DNA of 64,000 nt, taken from Fodinibacter sp963695175 (GTDB lineage Bacteria; Actinomycetota; Actinomycetes; Actinomycetales; Dermatophilaceae). This document shows positions 42,306 through 52,264 of the stretch, piece by piece (the first letter of the stretch is position 1; every line of letters begins with the position of its first letter). The notes under the pieces are model-generated. The model did not search any database, was not told where the DNA came from, and saw only the letters and a program-made list of their open reading frames with translations. The translations under genes and the position numbers were made by a program. The stretch lies in contig CAVOGG010000009.1 of NCBI GenBank assembly GCA_963695175.1, positions 558,001 to 622,000 of the forward strand, given 5' to 3'.

Positions 42306-44012
42306 TCAGCTCAGGCCGACGACGCGGCCGTCGTCGTCGACGTCGATGCGGTGCGCAGCGGGCACCTTGGGCAGGCCCGGCATCGTCATGATCTCGCCGG
42401 TGACGAGCACGACGAACCCGGCGCCGGCGGCCAGCCGGACCTCGCGCACGGCGATGGTGTGCCCCGAGGGCGCGCCACGCTGCGAGGGGTCGGTGGAGAA
42501 GGACGACTGGGTCTTGGCCATGCAGATCGGCAGGTGGCCGTAGCCGGCGGCCTCGATCTGGTCGAGGCGGCGACGGGCGCGCGGCTCGAACGTCACCCGG
42601 GCGGCGCCGTAGACCCGGGTCGCCACGGCCTCGGCCTTCTTCTCCAGCGAGAGGTGGTCGTCGTAGACGAAGCGCATGTCGCTCTTGCCCTCGCGCACCG
42701 CCTCGATGACTCCTCGCGCCAGGGCCTCGGCCCCGACGCCGCCGTCACGCACGTGGGTGGCCGGGTAGGCCCGCACGCCCTCGTGCGAGCACATCCGCAC
42801 CACGAGGTCGACCTCGGCGTCGGTGTCGCTGGGGAAGCGGTTCACCGCGACGACCGGGGTGAGCCGGTACACGCCGCGCACGTTCTCGAGGTGGCGTCGC
42901 AGGTTGGTCATGCCGTGGCTGACCGCGTCGAGGTTCTCGCGGTCGACGTCGGCGACGGCCACCCCCCCGTGGAACTTCAGCGCCCGGATGGTCACGACGA
43001 CGACGGCGACCTCGGGGCGCAGGCCACTGGCCCGGCACTTGATGTCGATGAACTTCTCGGCCCCGAGGTCGGCGCCGAACCCGGCCTCGGTGATGACCCA
43101 GTCGCCCAGCTTGAGGGCGGCCCGGGTGGCCATGACCGAGTTGCAGCCGTGGGCGATGTTCGCGAAGGGGCCGCCGTGGATGAAGGCGGGGGTGTGTTCG
43201 AGGGTCTGCACCAGGTTCGGGGCGAGAGCGTCACGCAGCAGCACGGTCATCGCGCCGTCGGCCTGCAGGTCGCGGGCGGTGACCTGCTCCTTGCCGCGGG
43301 TGTAGCCGACGACGACGTCGCCGAGCCGGCGCTTGAGGTCGGGCAGCGATACGGCCAGGCAGAGGATCGCCATCACCTCGGACGCCACGACGATGTCGAA
43401 ACCGTCCTCGCGGGGCACCCCGTTGGGCACGCCACCCAGTCCCACGACGATCTGGCGCAGCGCCCGGTCGTTCAGGTCGACCACGCGCTTCCAGGTGACG
43501 GTGCGTGGGTCGATGTCCAGGGCGTTGCCCTGGTGCAGGTGGTTGTCGATCATCGCGGCGAGCAGGTTGTTGGCCGCGGCGATCGCGGCGAAGTCTCCGG
43601 TGAAGGCGAGGTTGATGTCGACCATCGGCACGACCTGGCTGTAGCCGCCGCCGGCCGCGCCGCCCTTGATGCCGAACACCGGGCCCATCGACGGCTCGCG
43701 CAGGGCCACGACGCTCTTCTCGCCGATGCGACGCAGCGCGTCGGCCAGCCCCACCGAGGTGGTGGTCTTGCCCTCGCCGGCGGGGGTCGGGCTCATCGCC
43801 GTGACGAGCACCAGGTGCCCGTCGGGTCGGTCCTCCAGCGAACGCAGGTAGCTCAGCGAGACCTTGGCCTTGGTGTGGCCGTACGGGACGAGGGCCTCGG
43901 CGGGGATGCCGAGCTCGTCGCGCGCCAGGTCGACGACGGGCGTGATGTCGGCGGCCTCGGCGATCTCGATGTCGGACGGGAACGGGGTGGGTGCGTCGAC
44001 GTCGATGCTCAC
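42306..44012 (-). CDS. fhs: Formate--tetrahydrofolate ligase
   Basis: 568 aa from the GTG at 44012; the frame is open to 44105 but upstream residues do not belong to the family. Uses ATP, formate and tetrahydrofolate to make 10-formyltetrahydrofolate for one-carbon metabolism. Seen: the P-loop TPAGEGKTTT at about 76-85, FGIKGGAAGGGYSQVVPM, EAGFGADLGAEKF and the C-terminal TGEIMTMPGLPKVPAA. A GGGGG-rich ribosome-binding site precedes the start. It is divergent from dinG. Confidence 0.96.
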   Translation of the reverse strand: MSIDVDAPTPFPSDIEIAEAADITPVVDLARDELGIPAEALVPYGHTKAKVSLSYLRSLEDRPDGHLVLVTAMSPTPAGEGKTTTSVGLADALRRIGEKSVVALREPSMGPVFGIKGGAAGGGYSQVVPMVDINLAFTGDFAAIAAANNLLAAMIDNHLHQGNALDIDPRTVTWKRVVDLNDRALRQIVVGLGGVPNGVPREDGFDIVVASEVMAILCLAVSLPDLKRRLGDVVVGYTRGKEQVTARDLQADGAMTVLLRDALAPNLVQTLEHTPAFIHGGPFANIAHGCNSVMATRAALKLGDWVITEAGFGADLGAEKFIDIKCRASGLRPEVAVVVVTIRALKFHGGVAVADVDRENLDAVSHGMTNLRRHLENVRGVYRLTPVVAVNRFPSDTDAEVDLVVRMCSHEGVRAYPATHVRDGGVGAEALARGVIEAVREGKSDMRFVYDDHLSLEKKAEAVATRVYGAARVTFEPRARRRLDQIEAAGYGHLPICMAKTQSSFSTDPSQRGAPSGHTIAVREVRLAAGAGFVVLVTGEIMTMPGLPKVPAAHRIDVDDDGRVVGLS

Positions 44013-44104
44013 GCCCCCATCGTGGCACCACGAGCCGTCGGCGACCGGCGTTTGCCGTACACGACGCCTGTGGAGGGCGCGCGGCGGGAGTCGGGCCGAC
44101 GGCA

Positions 44105-44110
44105 TACCCT
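44105..44110 (+). promoter_or_regulatory. -10 hexamer TACCCT for dinG (leaderless)
   Basis: TACCCT is followed by six bases and the GTG at 44117, within a longer open frame that reaches back into fhs. Confidence 0.5.
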
Positions 44111-44116
44111 GCTCTG

Positions 44117-46399
44117 GTGCCTTCCCTCGACGAGCTCCTCCACGCCGCGGTCGGCGGGGTCGGCGGCACCGAGCGGCCCGGGCAGGTCGAGATGGCGCAC
44201 GCCGTCTCCGACGCGATCGACGGCAAGGGCCACCTGCTCGTGCAGGCCGGCACCGGCACCGGCAAGTCGCTGGCCTACCTCGTGCCCGCGGTGCGCCACG
44301 CGATGGACTCGGGCACGCCCACCGTGGTCGCCACCGCGACGCTGGCGCTCCAGGCCCAGATCGTCGACCGCGACATGCCGCGGCTGGCCGAGTCCCTCGC
44401 CCCGCTGCTGGGCCGCCGGCCGACCTACGCCCTGGTCAAGGGGCGCCGCAACTACCTGTGCGCCCACAAGCTCGAGGGTGGCTTCCCGGACGACGACGCC
44501 GACACGCTGATGTCGGTGGGTGCGGTCGACCAGCAGGCGTCACGGCTCGGCGCCGAGGTGGTGCGGCTGCGCGACTGGGCCGAGGTCACCGAGTCCGGTG
44601 ACCGCGACGAGCTCGTGCCGGGCGTGTCCGAGCGGGCCTGGCGTCAGGTGTCGGTGTCGGCCGAGGAGTGCCTGGGCGGTCGCTGCCCGATGGTCTCGGA
44701 GTGCTTCGTCGAGCGCTCCCGCGAGGCCGCCCGCGACGTCGACGTCATCGTCACCAACCACTCCTTCATGGCCATCGACGCCTTCGAGGGCCGCCAGATG
44801 CTGCCCGAGCACGACGTGCTGGTCGTCGACGAGGGCCACGAGCTGGTCGACCGGGTCACCTCCACCATCACCGACGAGGTCACGCCCGGCATGGTCCGGG
44901 CCGCAGCCAAGCGCGCCGGCCGCCAGGCCGACTCGAGCTCGACCATGGACGAGGCCGCCGACCTGCTCGAGTCGGTGCTCGAGCCGGCCCCCGAGGGGCG
45001 GCTGACCGGCATCCCCGACTCGCTCGGCCTGGCCCTCTCTCGGGTGCGTGACACCGCCCGCGCCGTACAGAGCGAGCTCAAGCCGCAGCAGGGTGAGGAG
45101 CCCGACGGCGGCCGCCAGGTGGCGCGTGCCGCCGTCGACGAGGTCTTCGAGAACGCCTCGCGCATCCTCGAGGAGCGCGAGCTCGACGTCGTGTGGCTCA
45201 ACCGCGACCCGCGCCGTGGCCCCGTGCTGCGGGTCGCCCCGATGAGCGTGGCGATGCTCGTGCGCGACAAGGTCTTCTCCGAGCGCACCGTGGTGCTCAC
45301 CTCGGCCACCCTCGAGCTCGGCGGGTCGTTCGACGCCGTCGCCGGCACCATCGGCCTGCGCGGTGAGGGTGCGCCGCAGTGGCGCGGGCTCGACGTCGGC
45401 AGCCCGTTCGCCTACCCCGAGCAGGGCATCGCCTACGTGGCCCGGCACCTGCCACCGCCCGGGCGCGACGGCCTGGCCACCGAGACGCTCGACGAGATCG
45501 AGGCGCTGGTGCGGGCCGCGGGTGGCCGCACGCTGGGCCTGTTCTCGTCGATGCGCGCCGCCAAGGAGGCCACCGAGGCGATGCGCGAGCGGTTCGCCGA
45601 CAAGGAGGGCGAGATCGCTTTCCTGTGCCAGGGCGAGGACCAGATCAGCACCCTGGTGCGCCAGTTCGCCCGCGACCCGCGCACCTGCCTGTTCGGCACG
45701 CTCTCGCTGTGGCAGGGCGTCGACGTGCCCGGCTCGTCGTGCCAGCTCGTCATCATCGACCGCATCCCGTTCCCGCGCCCCGACGACCCGCTGGCCTCGG
45801 CGCGCTCGCAGGCCATCGCGCGGATGGGTGGGAACGGCTTCATGGCGGTCTCGGCCACGCACGCCGCGCTGCGGTTGGCGCAGGGCGCGGGGCGCCTCAT
45901 CCGCCGTTCCGACGACCGCGGCGTCGTCGCCTTCCTCGACAACCGGATGATGACCGCGCGCTACGCCGGCTTCCTCCAGCGCTCGCTGCCGCCGTTCTGG
46001 CCGACGGCCGACCGCGCCATGGTGCTGGCGGCGCTCAAGCGCCTCGACGAGACCGCCGAGCCGCCGCAGCCGGTGGCCGAGCCGGCCCTGCGCGGGCTGA
46101 CCGGCGCGGTTCCCGGGCCGGTGGGGGACACCGACCGCGGTGCGGATGCCGCGGCACCGGTGCCCGTCGAGCGCCCGGTCGCCGAGGACCCACCCCCGCC
46201 GGAGTCGTCGCGCACCGCCGTCACGCACGGCCACGCGTGGACCGAGCAGGAGGACGAGGAGCTGCGCGACGGCATCGAGCTCGGGCTGACGCTCGACGAG
46301 CTCGCCGAGTCGATGGAGCTGCCGGTCGAGGCCGTGACGGCCCGGTTGGCCGGTCTCGGGCTCGAGGCCGGCACCGGCCCGACCCTCACCTTCGACTGA
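44117..46399 (+). CDS. dinG: DinG/XPD-family ATP-dependent DNA helicase
   Basis: 760 aa from the GTG at 44117. A 5'-to-3' superfamily 2 helicase acting on damaged replication forks and R-loops. Seen: Walker A QAGTGTGKS near 43-51, four cysteines at about 115, 185, 190 and 196 that fit the iron-sulfur cluster, DEGH at 238-241, and helicase motif VI GAGRLIRRSDDRG. An extra C-terminal region of about 130 residues ends in a SANT/Myb-like helical segment WTEQEDEELRDGIELGLTLD. That tail is unusual for DinG and could be DNA-binding. Confidence 0.94.
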   Translation: MPSLDELLHAAVGGVGGTERPGQVEMAHAVSDAIDGKGHLLVQAGTGTGKSLAYLVPAVRHAMDSGTPTVVATATLALQAQIVDRDMPRLAESLAPLLGRRPTYALVKGRRNYLCAHKLEGGFPDDDADTLMSVGAVDQQASRLGAEVVRLRDWAEVTESGDRDELVPGVSERAWRQVSVSAEECLGGRCPMVSECFVERSREAARDVDVIVTNHSFMAIDAFEGRQMLPEHDVLVVDEGHELVDRVTSTITDEVTPGMVRAAAKRAGRQADSSSTMDEAADLLESVLEPAPEGRLTGIPDSLGLALSRVRDTARAVQSELKPQQGEEPDGGRQVARAAVDEVFENASRILEERELDVVWLNRDPRRGPVLRVAPMSVAMLVRDKVFSERTVVLTSATLELGGSFDAVAGTIGLRGEGAPQWRGLDVGSPFAYPEQGIAYVARHLPPPGRDGLATETLDEIEALVRAAGGRTLGLFSSMRAAKEATEAMRERFADKEGEIAFLCQGEDQISTLVRQFARDPRTCLFGTLSLWQGVDVPGSSCQLVIIDRIPFPRPDDPLASARSQAIARMGGNGFMAVSATHAALRLAQGAGRLIRRSDDRGVVAFLDNRMMTARYAGFLQRSLPPFWPTADRAMVLAALKRLDETAEPPQPVAEPALRGLTGAVPGPVGDTDRGADAAAPVPVERPVAEDPPPPESSRTAVTHGHAWTEQEDEELRDGIELGLTLDELAESMELPVEAVTARLAGLGLEAGTGPTLTFD

Positions 46400-46427
46400 T
46401 CAGGTCCCCCACAGGAGCGCGGTCGGC

Positions 46428-46622
46428 TCAGCAGTAGGCGATGTACCCGATGCCCACGTCCCCGCCGCTTCCGCTCCCGTCGAGCTCACCGGATCCGGCG
46501 ACGAGGTAGTCCGGCAGGACGCGCGACAGGTAGACCGTGCCGTAGCCGGAGGTCTGCCCCGGGCCCAGCGTGACGTTCCACTGGTGGATCAGCTGGCCGG
46601 TGTAGGGGTTGTTCCGCCGCAC
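46428..46622 (-). CDS. Short orphan ORF, possible remnant
   Basis: 64 aa from a GTG at 46622. Not recognised. Codon use is strongly native, and the product is Gly/Tyr/Ser-rich (YTGQLIHQWNVTLGPGQTSG ... GIGYIAYC), as in the end of a secreted beta-rich protein. There is no signal peptide; the frame stays open upstream for about 30 further codons but with no start codon. It may be the 3' end of a lost gene. It converges on dinG with 28 bp between stops. Confidence 0.45.
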   Translation of the reverse strand: MRRNNPYTGQLIHQWNVTLGPGQTSGYGTVYLSRVLPDYLVAGSGELDGSGSGGDVGIGYIAYC

Positions 46623-46836
46623 GGTGACCCCACCGGTGTGGCCGTGGTCGCGGCGCTGAGTCGGCGGGTCGGTGTCGGGGCCCTCACGGGTCGGTGCGAC
46701 GGCTGTCGAGTGGCGTCACGCCCCATCAGGCCACGGGTCGGGGCCGGACGTCGATGGGGAGCCCTCCCCGCCGCGCGGACGGCGCCGGGCAGGAGCCGGG
46801 CCGCGGCTGTCCGTCGCCCGTGGCAGAGTGACGCCC

Positions 46837-47826
46837 ATGTCGGACGAGGTCGCGGTGCGCCACCGGGTGCCGCCGTACGTCCTGGTCTCCGGGCCCGAGT
46901 CGCTGCTCGCCGAGCGGGGCGTCGCGCAGACCCTCGACGAGCTCAAGGTCAGCGAGCCCGACCTCGAGACGATCCGCCTCTACGCCGCCGCGTACACCGC
47001 CGGTGAGCTGACCCTGCACGCCAGCCCGTCACTGTTCGGCGGCGCGAAGTGCATCGTCGTGCACGACCTCGACGAGGCCGACGACGAGCTGCAGGCCGAC
47101 CTGCTCGCCGCCCTCGTGGGCGAGCCGGAGCCCGACCTCACCCTGGTGGTGCTGCACAAGGGCGGGTCGCGCGGCAAGAAGGTGCTCGACAGCCTCAAGG
47201 GGTCCGGGGCGCGGGTCATCGACGCGCCGGCGATCAAGAGCGACCGCGACAAGGCCGAGTTCGCCGCCAACGAGTTCCGCCGGGCCCGGCGCAAGGCCAC
47301 CGGCGAGGCGGTTCACGCGCTCGTCGAGGCCGTGGGCAAGGACGTCCGTGAGCTGTCGGCGGCCTGCCAGCAGCTCGTCGACGACACGACCGGCGTCATC
47401 GACGAGCAGGTGGTGCTGACCTACCACGGGGGCAAGGTCGAGGCCACCGGCTTCCGGGTCGCCGACGCGGCCATGGCCGGCGACACGGGGGAGGCGCTGC
47501 GCCTGCTGCGGCACGCCATCGCCGTCGGCGTCGACCCGGTGCCGATCGTGGCCGTGCTCGCCCAGCAGGCCCGCCAGCTGATCAAGGTGGGCTCGGCCGG
47601 GCGGGGCCGCTCCGCCGACCTGGCCCGCGACCTCGGCATGGCGCCCTGGCAGGTCGACAAGGCCCGCCGGGCCCTCGGGGGCTGGACCGCAGAGGCTCTT
47701 GCCACCTGCGTCACCGCCGTCGCCGCGGCCGACTTCGAGGTCAAGGGCGGCGGGCGCGACCCGGTCTACGCCGTCGAGCGGTGCGTGCTCACCATCACCG
47801 GCCAGCACGCCCGCAACCGAGCCTGA
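46837..47826 (+). CDS. holA: DNA polymerase III subunit delta
   Basis: 329 aa from the ATG at 46837. Clamp-loader subunit that opens the beta clamp. Seen: YVLVSGPESLLAERG opening, ASPSLFGGAKCIVV, the middle AAA-like lid region and a helical collar with AVGVDPVPIVAVLAQQARQL. CAGAGT at 46824-46829 lies seven bases before the start and may be a leaderless -10. In many actinobacteria comEA and comEC sit immediately upstream; here neither is present. rpsT follows. Confidence 0.95.
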   Translation: MSDEVAVRHRVPPYVLVSGPESLLAERGVAQTLDELKVSEPDLETIRLYAAAYTAGELTLHASPSLFGGAKCIVVHDLDEADDELQADLLAALVGEPEPDLTLVVLHKGGSRGKKVLDSLKGSGARVIDAPAIKSDRDKAEFAANEFRRARRKATGEAVHALVEAVGKDVRELSAACQQLVDDTTGVIDEQVVLTYHGGKVEATGFRVADAAMAGDTGEALRLLRHAIAVGVDPVPIVAVLAQQARQLIKVGSAGRGRSADLARDLGMAPWQVDKARRALGGWTAEALATCVTAVAAADFEVKGGGRDPVYAVERCVLTITGQHARNRA

Positions 47827-47857
47827 GGCCCGGGCCCGCCCCGCGGCATCCGACGTT

Positions 47858-47887
47858 TTGGCGGGTCGGGTGCCCCGCTGGTAACTT
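47858..47887 (+). promoter_or_regulatory. Promoter of rpsT
   Basis: TTGGCG at 47858-47863, an 18-base spacer and TAACTT at 47882-47887 give a reasonable promoter. Transcription would start near 47894, leaving an unusually long leader of about 135 bases before rpsT. Confidence 0.5.
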
Positions 47888-47898
47888 TGGTCCTTGCG

Positions 47899-47922
47899 TG
47901 CGCGCTTGAGGTCGTGCGCGCA
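47899..47922 (+). promoter_or_regulatory. Hairpin in the rpsT leader
   Basis: TGCGCGC at 47899-47905 and GCGCGCA at 47916-47922 form a 7-bp stem with a 10-base loop at the 5' end of the predicted leader. The same region has a direct repeat, CGTGCGCGC. It could serve autogenous control by S20 or RNA stability; no specific function is shown. Confidence 0.3.
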
Positions 47923-48029
47923 ACGCAGCACCACCCAGCGCAGGTCAACCACGGATGTCCCCACGTCCGGTCCCGACGTGCGACTGCCGCCCTCTAACGG
48001 CATACCGACCCCAGAGAAAGCATTCACAC

Positions 48030-48290
48030 GTGGCAAACATCAAGTCCCAGCTCAAGCGGATCAAGACGAACCGTTTGGCGACCGAGCGCAACAAGGCGAT
48101 CAAGTCCGAGTTCAAGACGGCGATCCGCAAGTTCCGCGACGCCGCCGACGCCGGCAACGCCGACGAGGCGAAGGCCGCGCTGCAGGTGGCGACCACCAAG
48201 CTCGACAAGGCCGTGAGCAAGGGCGTCATCCACAAGAACCAGGCCGCGAACAAGAAGTCCTCGATGGCCAAGAAGGCCGCCGGGCTCTGA
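48030..48290 (+). CDS. rpsT: 30S ribosomal protein S20
   Basis: 86 aa from the GTG at 48030 (mature start ANIKSQLKRIKTNRLATERN). Binds 16S rRNA early in 30S assembly. Length and the Lys/Arg/Ala-rich helical composition are normal. A non-AUG start is common for S20. AGAGAAAG lies about 10 bases before the start. It has its own promoter, long leader and terminator. Confidence 0.97.
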   Translation: MANIKSQLKRIKTNRLATERNKAIKSEFKTAIRKFRDAADAGNADEAKAALQVATTKLDKAVSKGVIHKNQAANKKSSMAKKAAGL

Positions 48291-48303
48291 CCGTCCGCGA
48301 CCC

Positions 48304-48343
48304 CGACGGGGCCTGTCACCGATCTCGGTGACGGGCCCCGTCG
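48304..48343 (+). terminator. Terminator of rpsT
   Basis: CGACGGGGCC (48304-48313) and GTCACCGA (315-322) pair with TCGGTGAC (325-332) and GGCCCCGTCG (334-343), an 18-bp stem with one mismatch and a 2-base loop. It begins 13 bases after the rpsT stop. Confidence 0.85.
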
Positions 48344-48371
48344 CACGTCCGGGGTCGTTGGCCCGCCCGGC

Positions 48372-48857
48372 TCAGCGGTGCAGGTCGGCGACCGCCCGCG
48401 CCACGGCGTCGAAGCGCTGCCGGGAGAGCACCGCCCCCTCGCGACGCACGGCCTTGGGGTCGACGCGCACGACCCGGTCGACGCGCACCTCGCTCGGTCG
48501 GCCCTGACGGTCCCAGGCGCCCGACCCGATGTCGACCCAGCGGCGCCGGCCACCGGGTGACGGGTAGCCGTCGTGGTCCTTGCTGGTCAGCTGCAGCGCC
48601 AGCAGCCACCGCCCGTCGCGCCCGACGAGCAGCACCGGCCGGTCCTTGCCCTGACGGTGGTCCTCCTCGAACGGCACCCAGGTCCACACGATCTCCCCGG
48701 GGTCGGGGCGGCCGTCGGCGTGCGGGTCGTAGGCCGGCACCAGGCGCCCGGTGAAGTCGCCGGGATAGGGCGCGGGCTTGCCGGTCAGCCACCGGCGCAG
48801 CGAGGAGGCGGCGCTGCGCAGCAGCCCGGGACGGCGGGTCGAGGGAGTCGTGGGCAC
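48372..48857 (-). CDS. MazF/PemK-family toxin-like protein, no antitoxin nearby
   Basis: 161 aa from the GTG at 48857. MazF/PemK proteins cut mRNA. Seen: after a basic N-terminal 35 residues, the PemK-type barrel with GEIVWTWVPFEEDHRQGKDR, PVLLVGRDGRWLLALQLTSK and the C-terminal LSRQRFDAVARAVADL. The conserved RPVLLV and LTSK strands are intact. No antitoxin ORF overlaps it or lies upstream, as for many single-gene actinobacterial members, which may be housekeeping nucleases rather than toxins. Confidence 0.8.
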   Translation of the reverse strand: MPTTPSTRRPGLLRSAASSLRRWLTGKPAPYPGDFTGRLVPAYDPHADGRPDPGEIVWTWVPFEEDHRQGKDRPVLLVGRDGRWLLALQLTSKDHDGYPSPGGRRRWVDIGSGAWDRQGRPSEVRVDRVVRVDPKAVRREGAVLSRQRFDAVARAVADLHR

Positions 48858-48863
48858 GCACCG

Positions 48864-48869
48864 AGCCTA
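48864..48869 (-). promoter_or_regulatory. -10 hexamer TAGGCT for the PemK-like gene (leaderless)
   Basis: On the minus strand TAGGCT is followed by six bases and the GTG at 48857. Confidence 0.45.
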
Positions 48870-49364
48870 GGCGTGGGCGGACCGGTAGACCCCGACCAGC
48901 ACCGAGCACAGGGGGTCGGACGCACGCCCGTCCGGCAGGTCGGCGACGAGCCGGTCGAGGTGCGCGGCCAGTGCCGCTGCCTGCTGGGGAGTCATCCGCA
49001 GTCGTCGCAGGTGCAGCAGCGGGTCACCCGGGGCGGCATCCACCTCGTCGGCCACGGTCTGCAGCAGGGCGGCGGTGTGGCCGGATGCCGCGCCGCCCGG
49101 CGTGCGCAGCCGGCGCGCCACCCGCTCGAAGTACTGCTCGGTGCCACCGCGCACGGTGCGGGTGCGGCCCCGGCGCACCAGCCCGGCCCGCTCGAGCACG
49201 GCGAGGTGGTGGGCGACGTTGCCCTTGTTGGTGCCCAGCCGGGCGGAGAGCTGGCTGACCGTGGCACCGTCGGCGCCGACCGACAGCAGCAGCCGCAACC
49301 GCGCGGGGTGGCCGAGCGCGCGCAGCTGCTCGGTGTCGGTGACGTCGAGCAGGTCGGTGTCCAC
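48867..49364 (-). CDS. ArsR-type winged-helix regulator, divergent from an S41 peptidase
   Basis: 165 aa from the GTG at 49364; the frame stays open to 49433, but that start would cover the operator and the neighbour's promoter. Seen: a winged helix with LRALGHPARLRLLLSVGADG, VSQLSARLGTNKGNVAHHLA and LVRRGRTRTVRGGTEQYF, then an 85-residue helical C-terminal domain for dimerisation or ligand binding. It faces the S41 peptidase gene across repeated GTCAA sites and is its likely regulator (inference). Confidence 0.82.
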   Translation of the reverse strand: MDTDLLDVTDTEQLRALGHPARLRLLLSVGADGATVSQLSARLGTNKGNVAHHLAVLERAGLVRRGRTRTVRGGTEQYFERVARRLRTPGGAASGHTAALLQTVADEVDAAPGDPLLHLRRLRMTPQQAAALAAHLDRLVADLPDGRASDPLCSVLVGVYRSAHA

Positions 49365-49367
49365 GAG

Positions 49368-49415
49368 GTCAAGCGTCAAGAACAATTGACGCTCTGTCAA
49401 CGGCCCCACCAGACT
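49368..49415. promoter_or_regulatory. GTCAA/TTGAC operator cluster and divergent promoter
   Basis: GTCAA occurs at 49368, 49375 and 49396, and its complement TTGAC at 49386. GCGTCAA (373-379) and TTGACGC (386-392) form an exact inverted repeat with a 6-base spacer. TTGACG at 49386-49391 with CAGACT at 49410-49415 (18-base spacer) forms the peptidase promoter, seven bases before its ATG. TTGACA on the minus strand can serve the regulator. One protein bound here could control both genes. Confidence 0.7.
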
Positions 49416-49422
49416 TGCCGGC

Positions 49423-50325
49423 ATGGAGACCACCGACCAGATCGCCCCCGGAACCGCCGACGTCGTCGCCCGCTGTGCCGATCTCGTGGCCGAGCGTTTC
49501 GTGCTCCCGCAGGTGGGCGGGCAGGCCGCTGCGCGCCTGCGGGAACGGGCGGCCGCCGGTGCCTACGACGGCCTCGACCCCGCCGCCCTCGCGGCCGCCC
49601 TGAGCGCCGACCTCCAGGACGTCGCGCACGACCTGCACCTGCGGGTCATCCATCACCCCGACGGCGTTCCGCCCACCGAGGACCCCGCGGCCTACGAGGC
49701 CTACTGGCGCGAGACGGCGCGCACCTCCGCCGGCGGGATGCGCCGCGTCGAGCGGCTGGCGGGGAACATCGCGCACCTGTCGGTCGGGCCGGTGCTCCCG
49801 CCGGCCGGCCCGTCGTGGGATGCCGTGACGGCCGCGATGGCGCTGGTCGCCGACGCCGACGCCCTGGTGCTCGACGTGCGCGAGTGCCGTGGTGGGGACC
49901 CCGACACGGTGCAGCTGCTGCTCAGCCACGTCGTCGGCGACGAGCCGGTGCACCTGGTCGACATCGAGTCGCGCCTGGAGGGTGTGCGCCAACGCTGGAC
50001 TCACCCGGTGGCGCCCCGGCGGTTCGGACCGGACCGGCCGCTGGTGGTGCTCACCTCGGCCGCGACGTTCTCGGGTGGGGAGGAGCTGGCCTTCGACGTG
50101 CAGCTGCTCGGTCGGGGCCGGGTCGTGGGGGAGCGCACCCGTGGCGGGGCCAACCCGCGCGAGGGCGTCGCCGTGCACCCCGAGCTCGAGCTCGCCGTGC
50201 CGGTGGCCCGGGCCCGGCACCCCCGCGACGGCAGCTCCTGGGAGGGCGTCGGGGTGCGGCCCGACGTCGAGTGCCCGGCCGGCGAGGCCCTCGACCGGGC
50301 GATCGCGCTGCTGCGGGGTGCGTGA
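49423..50325 (+). CDS. S41-family serine peptidase (IRBP/tail-specific-protease type)
   Basis: 300 aa from the ATG at 49423. Seen: an N-terminal helical module (about 10-75, LVAERFVLPQVGGQAAARLR), and an S41 core with NIAHLSVGPV, LVLDVRECRGGDPDTVQLLL, the nucleophile Ser217 in TSAATFSGGEELAFDVQ, and GERTRGGANPREG. No signal peptide or PDZ domain is present, so it is probably cytoplasmic, unlike CtpA proteases. It is divergently transcribed from a winged-helix regulator. Confidence 0.87.
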   Translation: METTDQIAPGTADVVARCADLVAERFVLPQVGGQAAARLRERAAAGAYDGLDPAALAAALSADLQDVAHDLHLRVIHHPDGVPPTEDPAAYEAYWRETARTSAGGMRRVERLAGNIAHLSVGPVLPPAGPSWDAVTAAMALVADADALVLDVRECRGGDPDTVQLLLSHVVGDEPVHLVDIESRLEGVRQRWTHPVAPRRFGPDRPLVVLTSAATFSGGEELAFDVQLLGRGRVVGERTRGGANPREGVAVHPELELAVPVARARHPRDGSSWEGVGVRPDVECPAGEALDRAIALLRGA

Positions 50326-50395
50326 ACGGCATCCGTGGATCGTGGGACACTGGAGCACAGTGCCCTGACCTCCCACGCAAGGAACCCACCCGCTC

Positions 50396-52252
<1,857 letters not shown>

Positions 52253-52264
52253 TGGCCCGACCTC

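Noticed and set aside
48867..49364. Pairing the regulator with the PemK-like gene as a toxin-antitoxin system
   Set aside because: The two genes are on the same strand, but the PemK-like gene has its own -10 and the regulator has a full ArsR-type fold paired with the divergent peptidase; nothing supports an antitoxin role.
49365..49433. Longer N-terminus for the winged-helix regulator starting at 49433
   Set aside because: It would place the GTCAA operator cluster inside the coding region and past the divergent gene's start; the GTG at 49364 leaves the control region free.
50345..50365. CACTG/CAGTG hairpin before lepA
   Set aside because: A 5-bp stem 40 bp before the start, too weak to call an operator or terminator.
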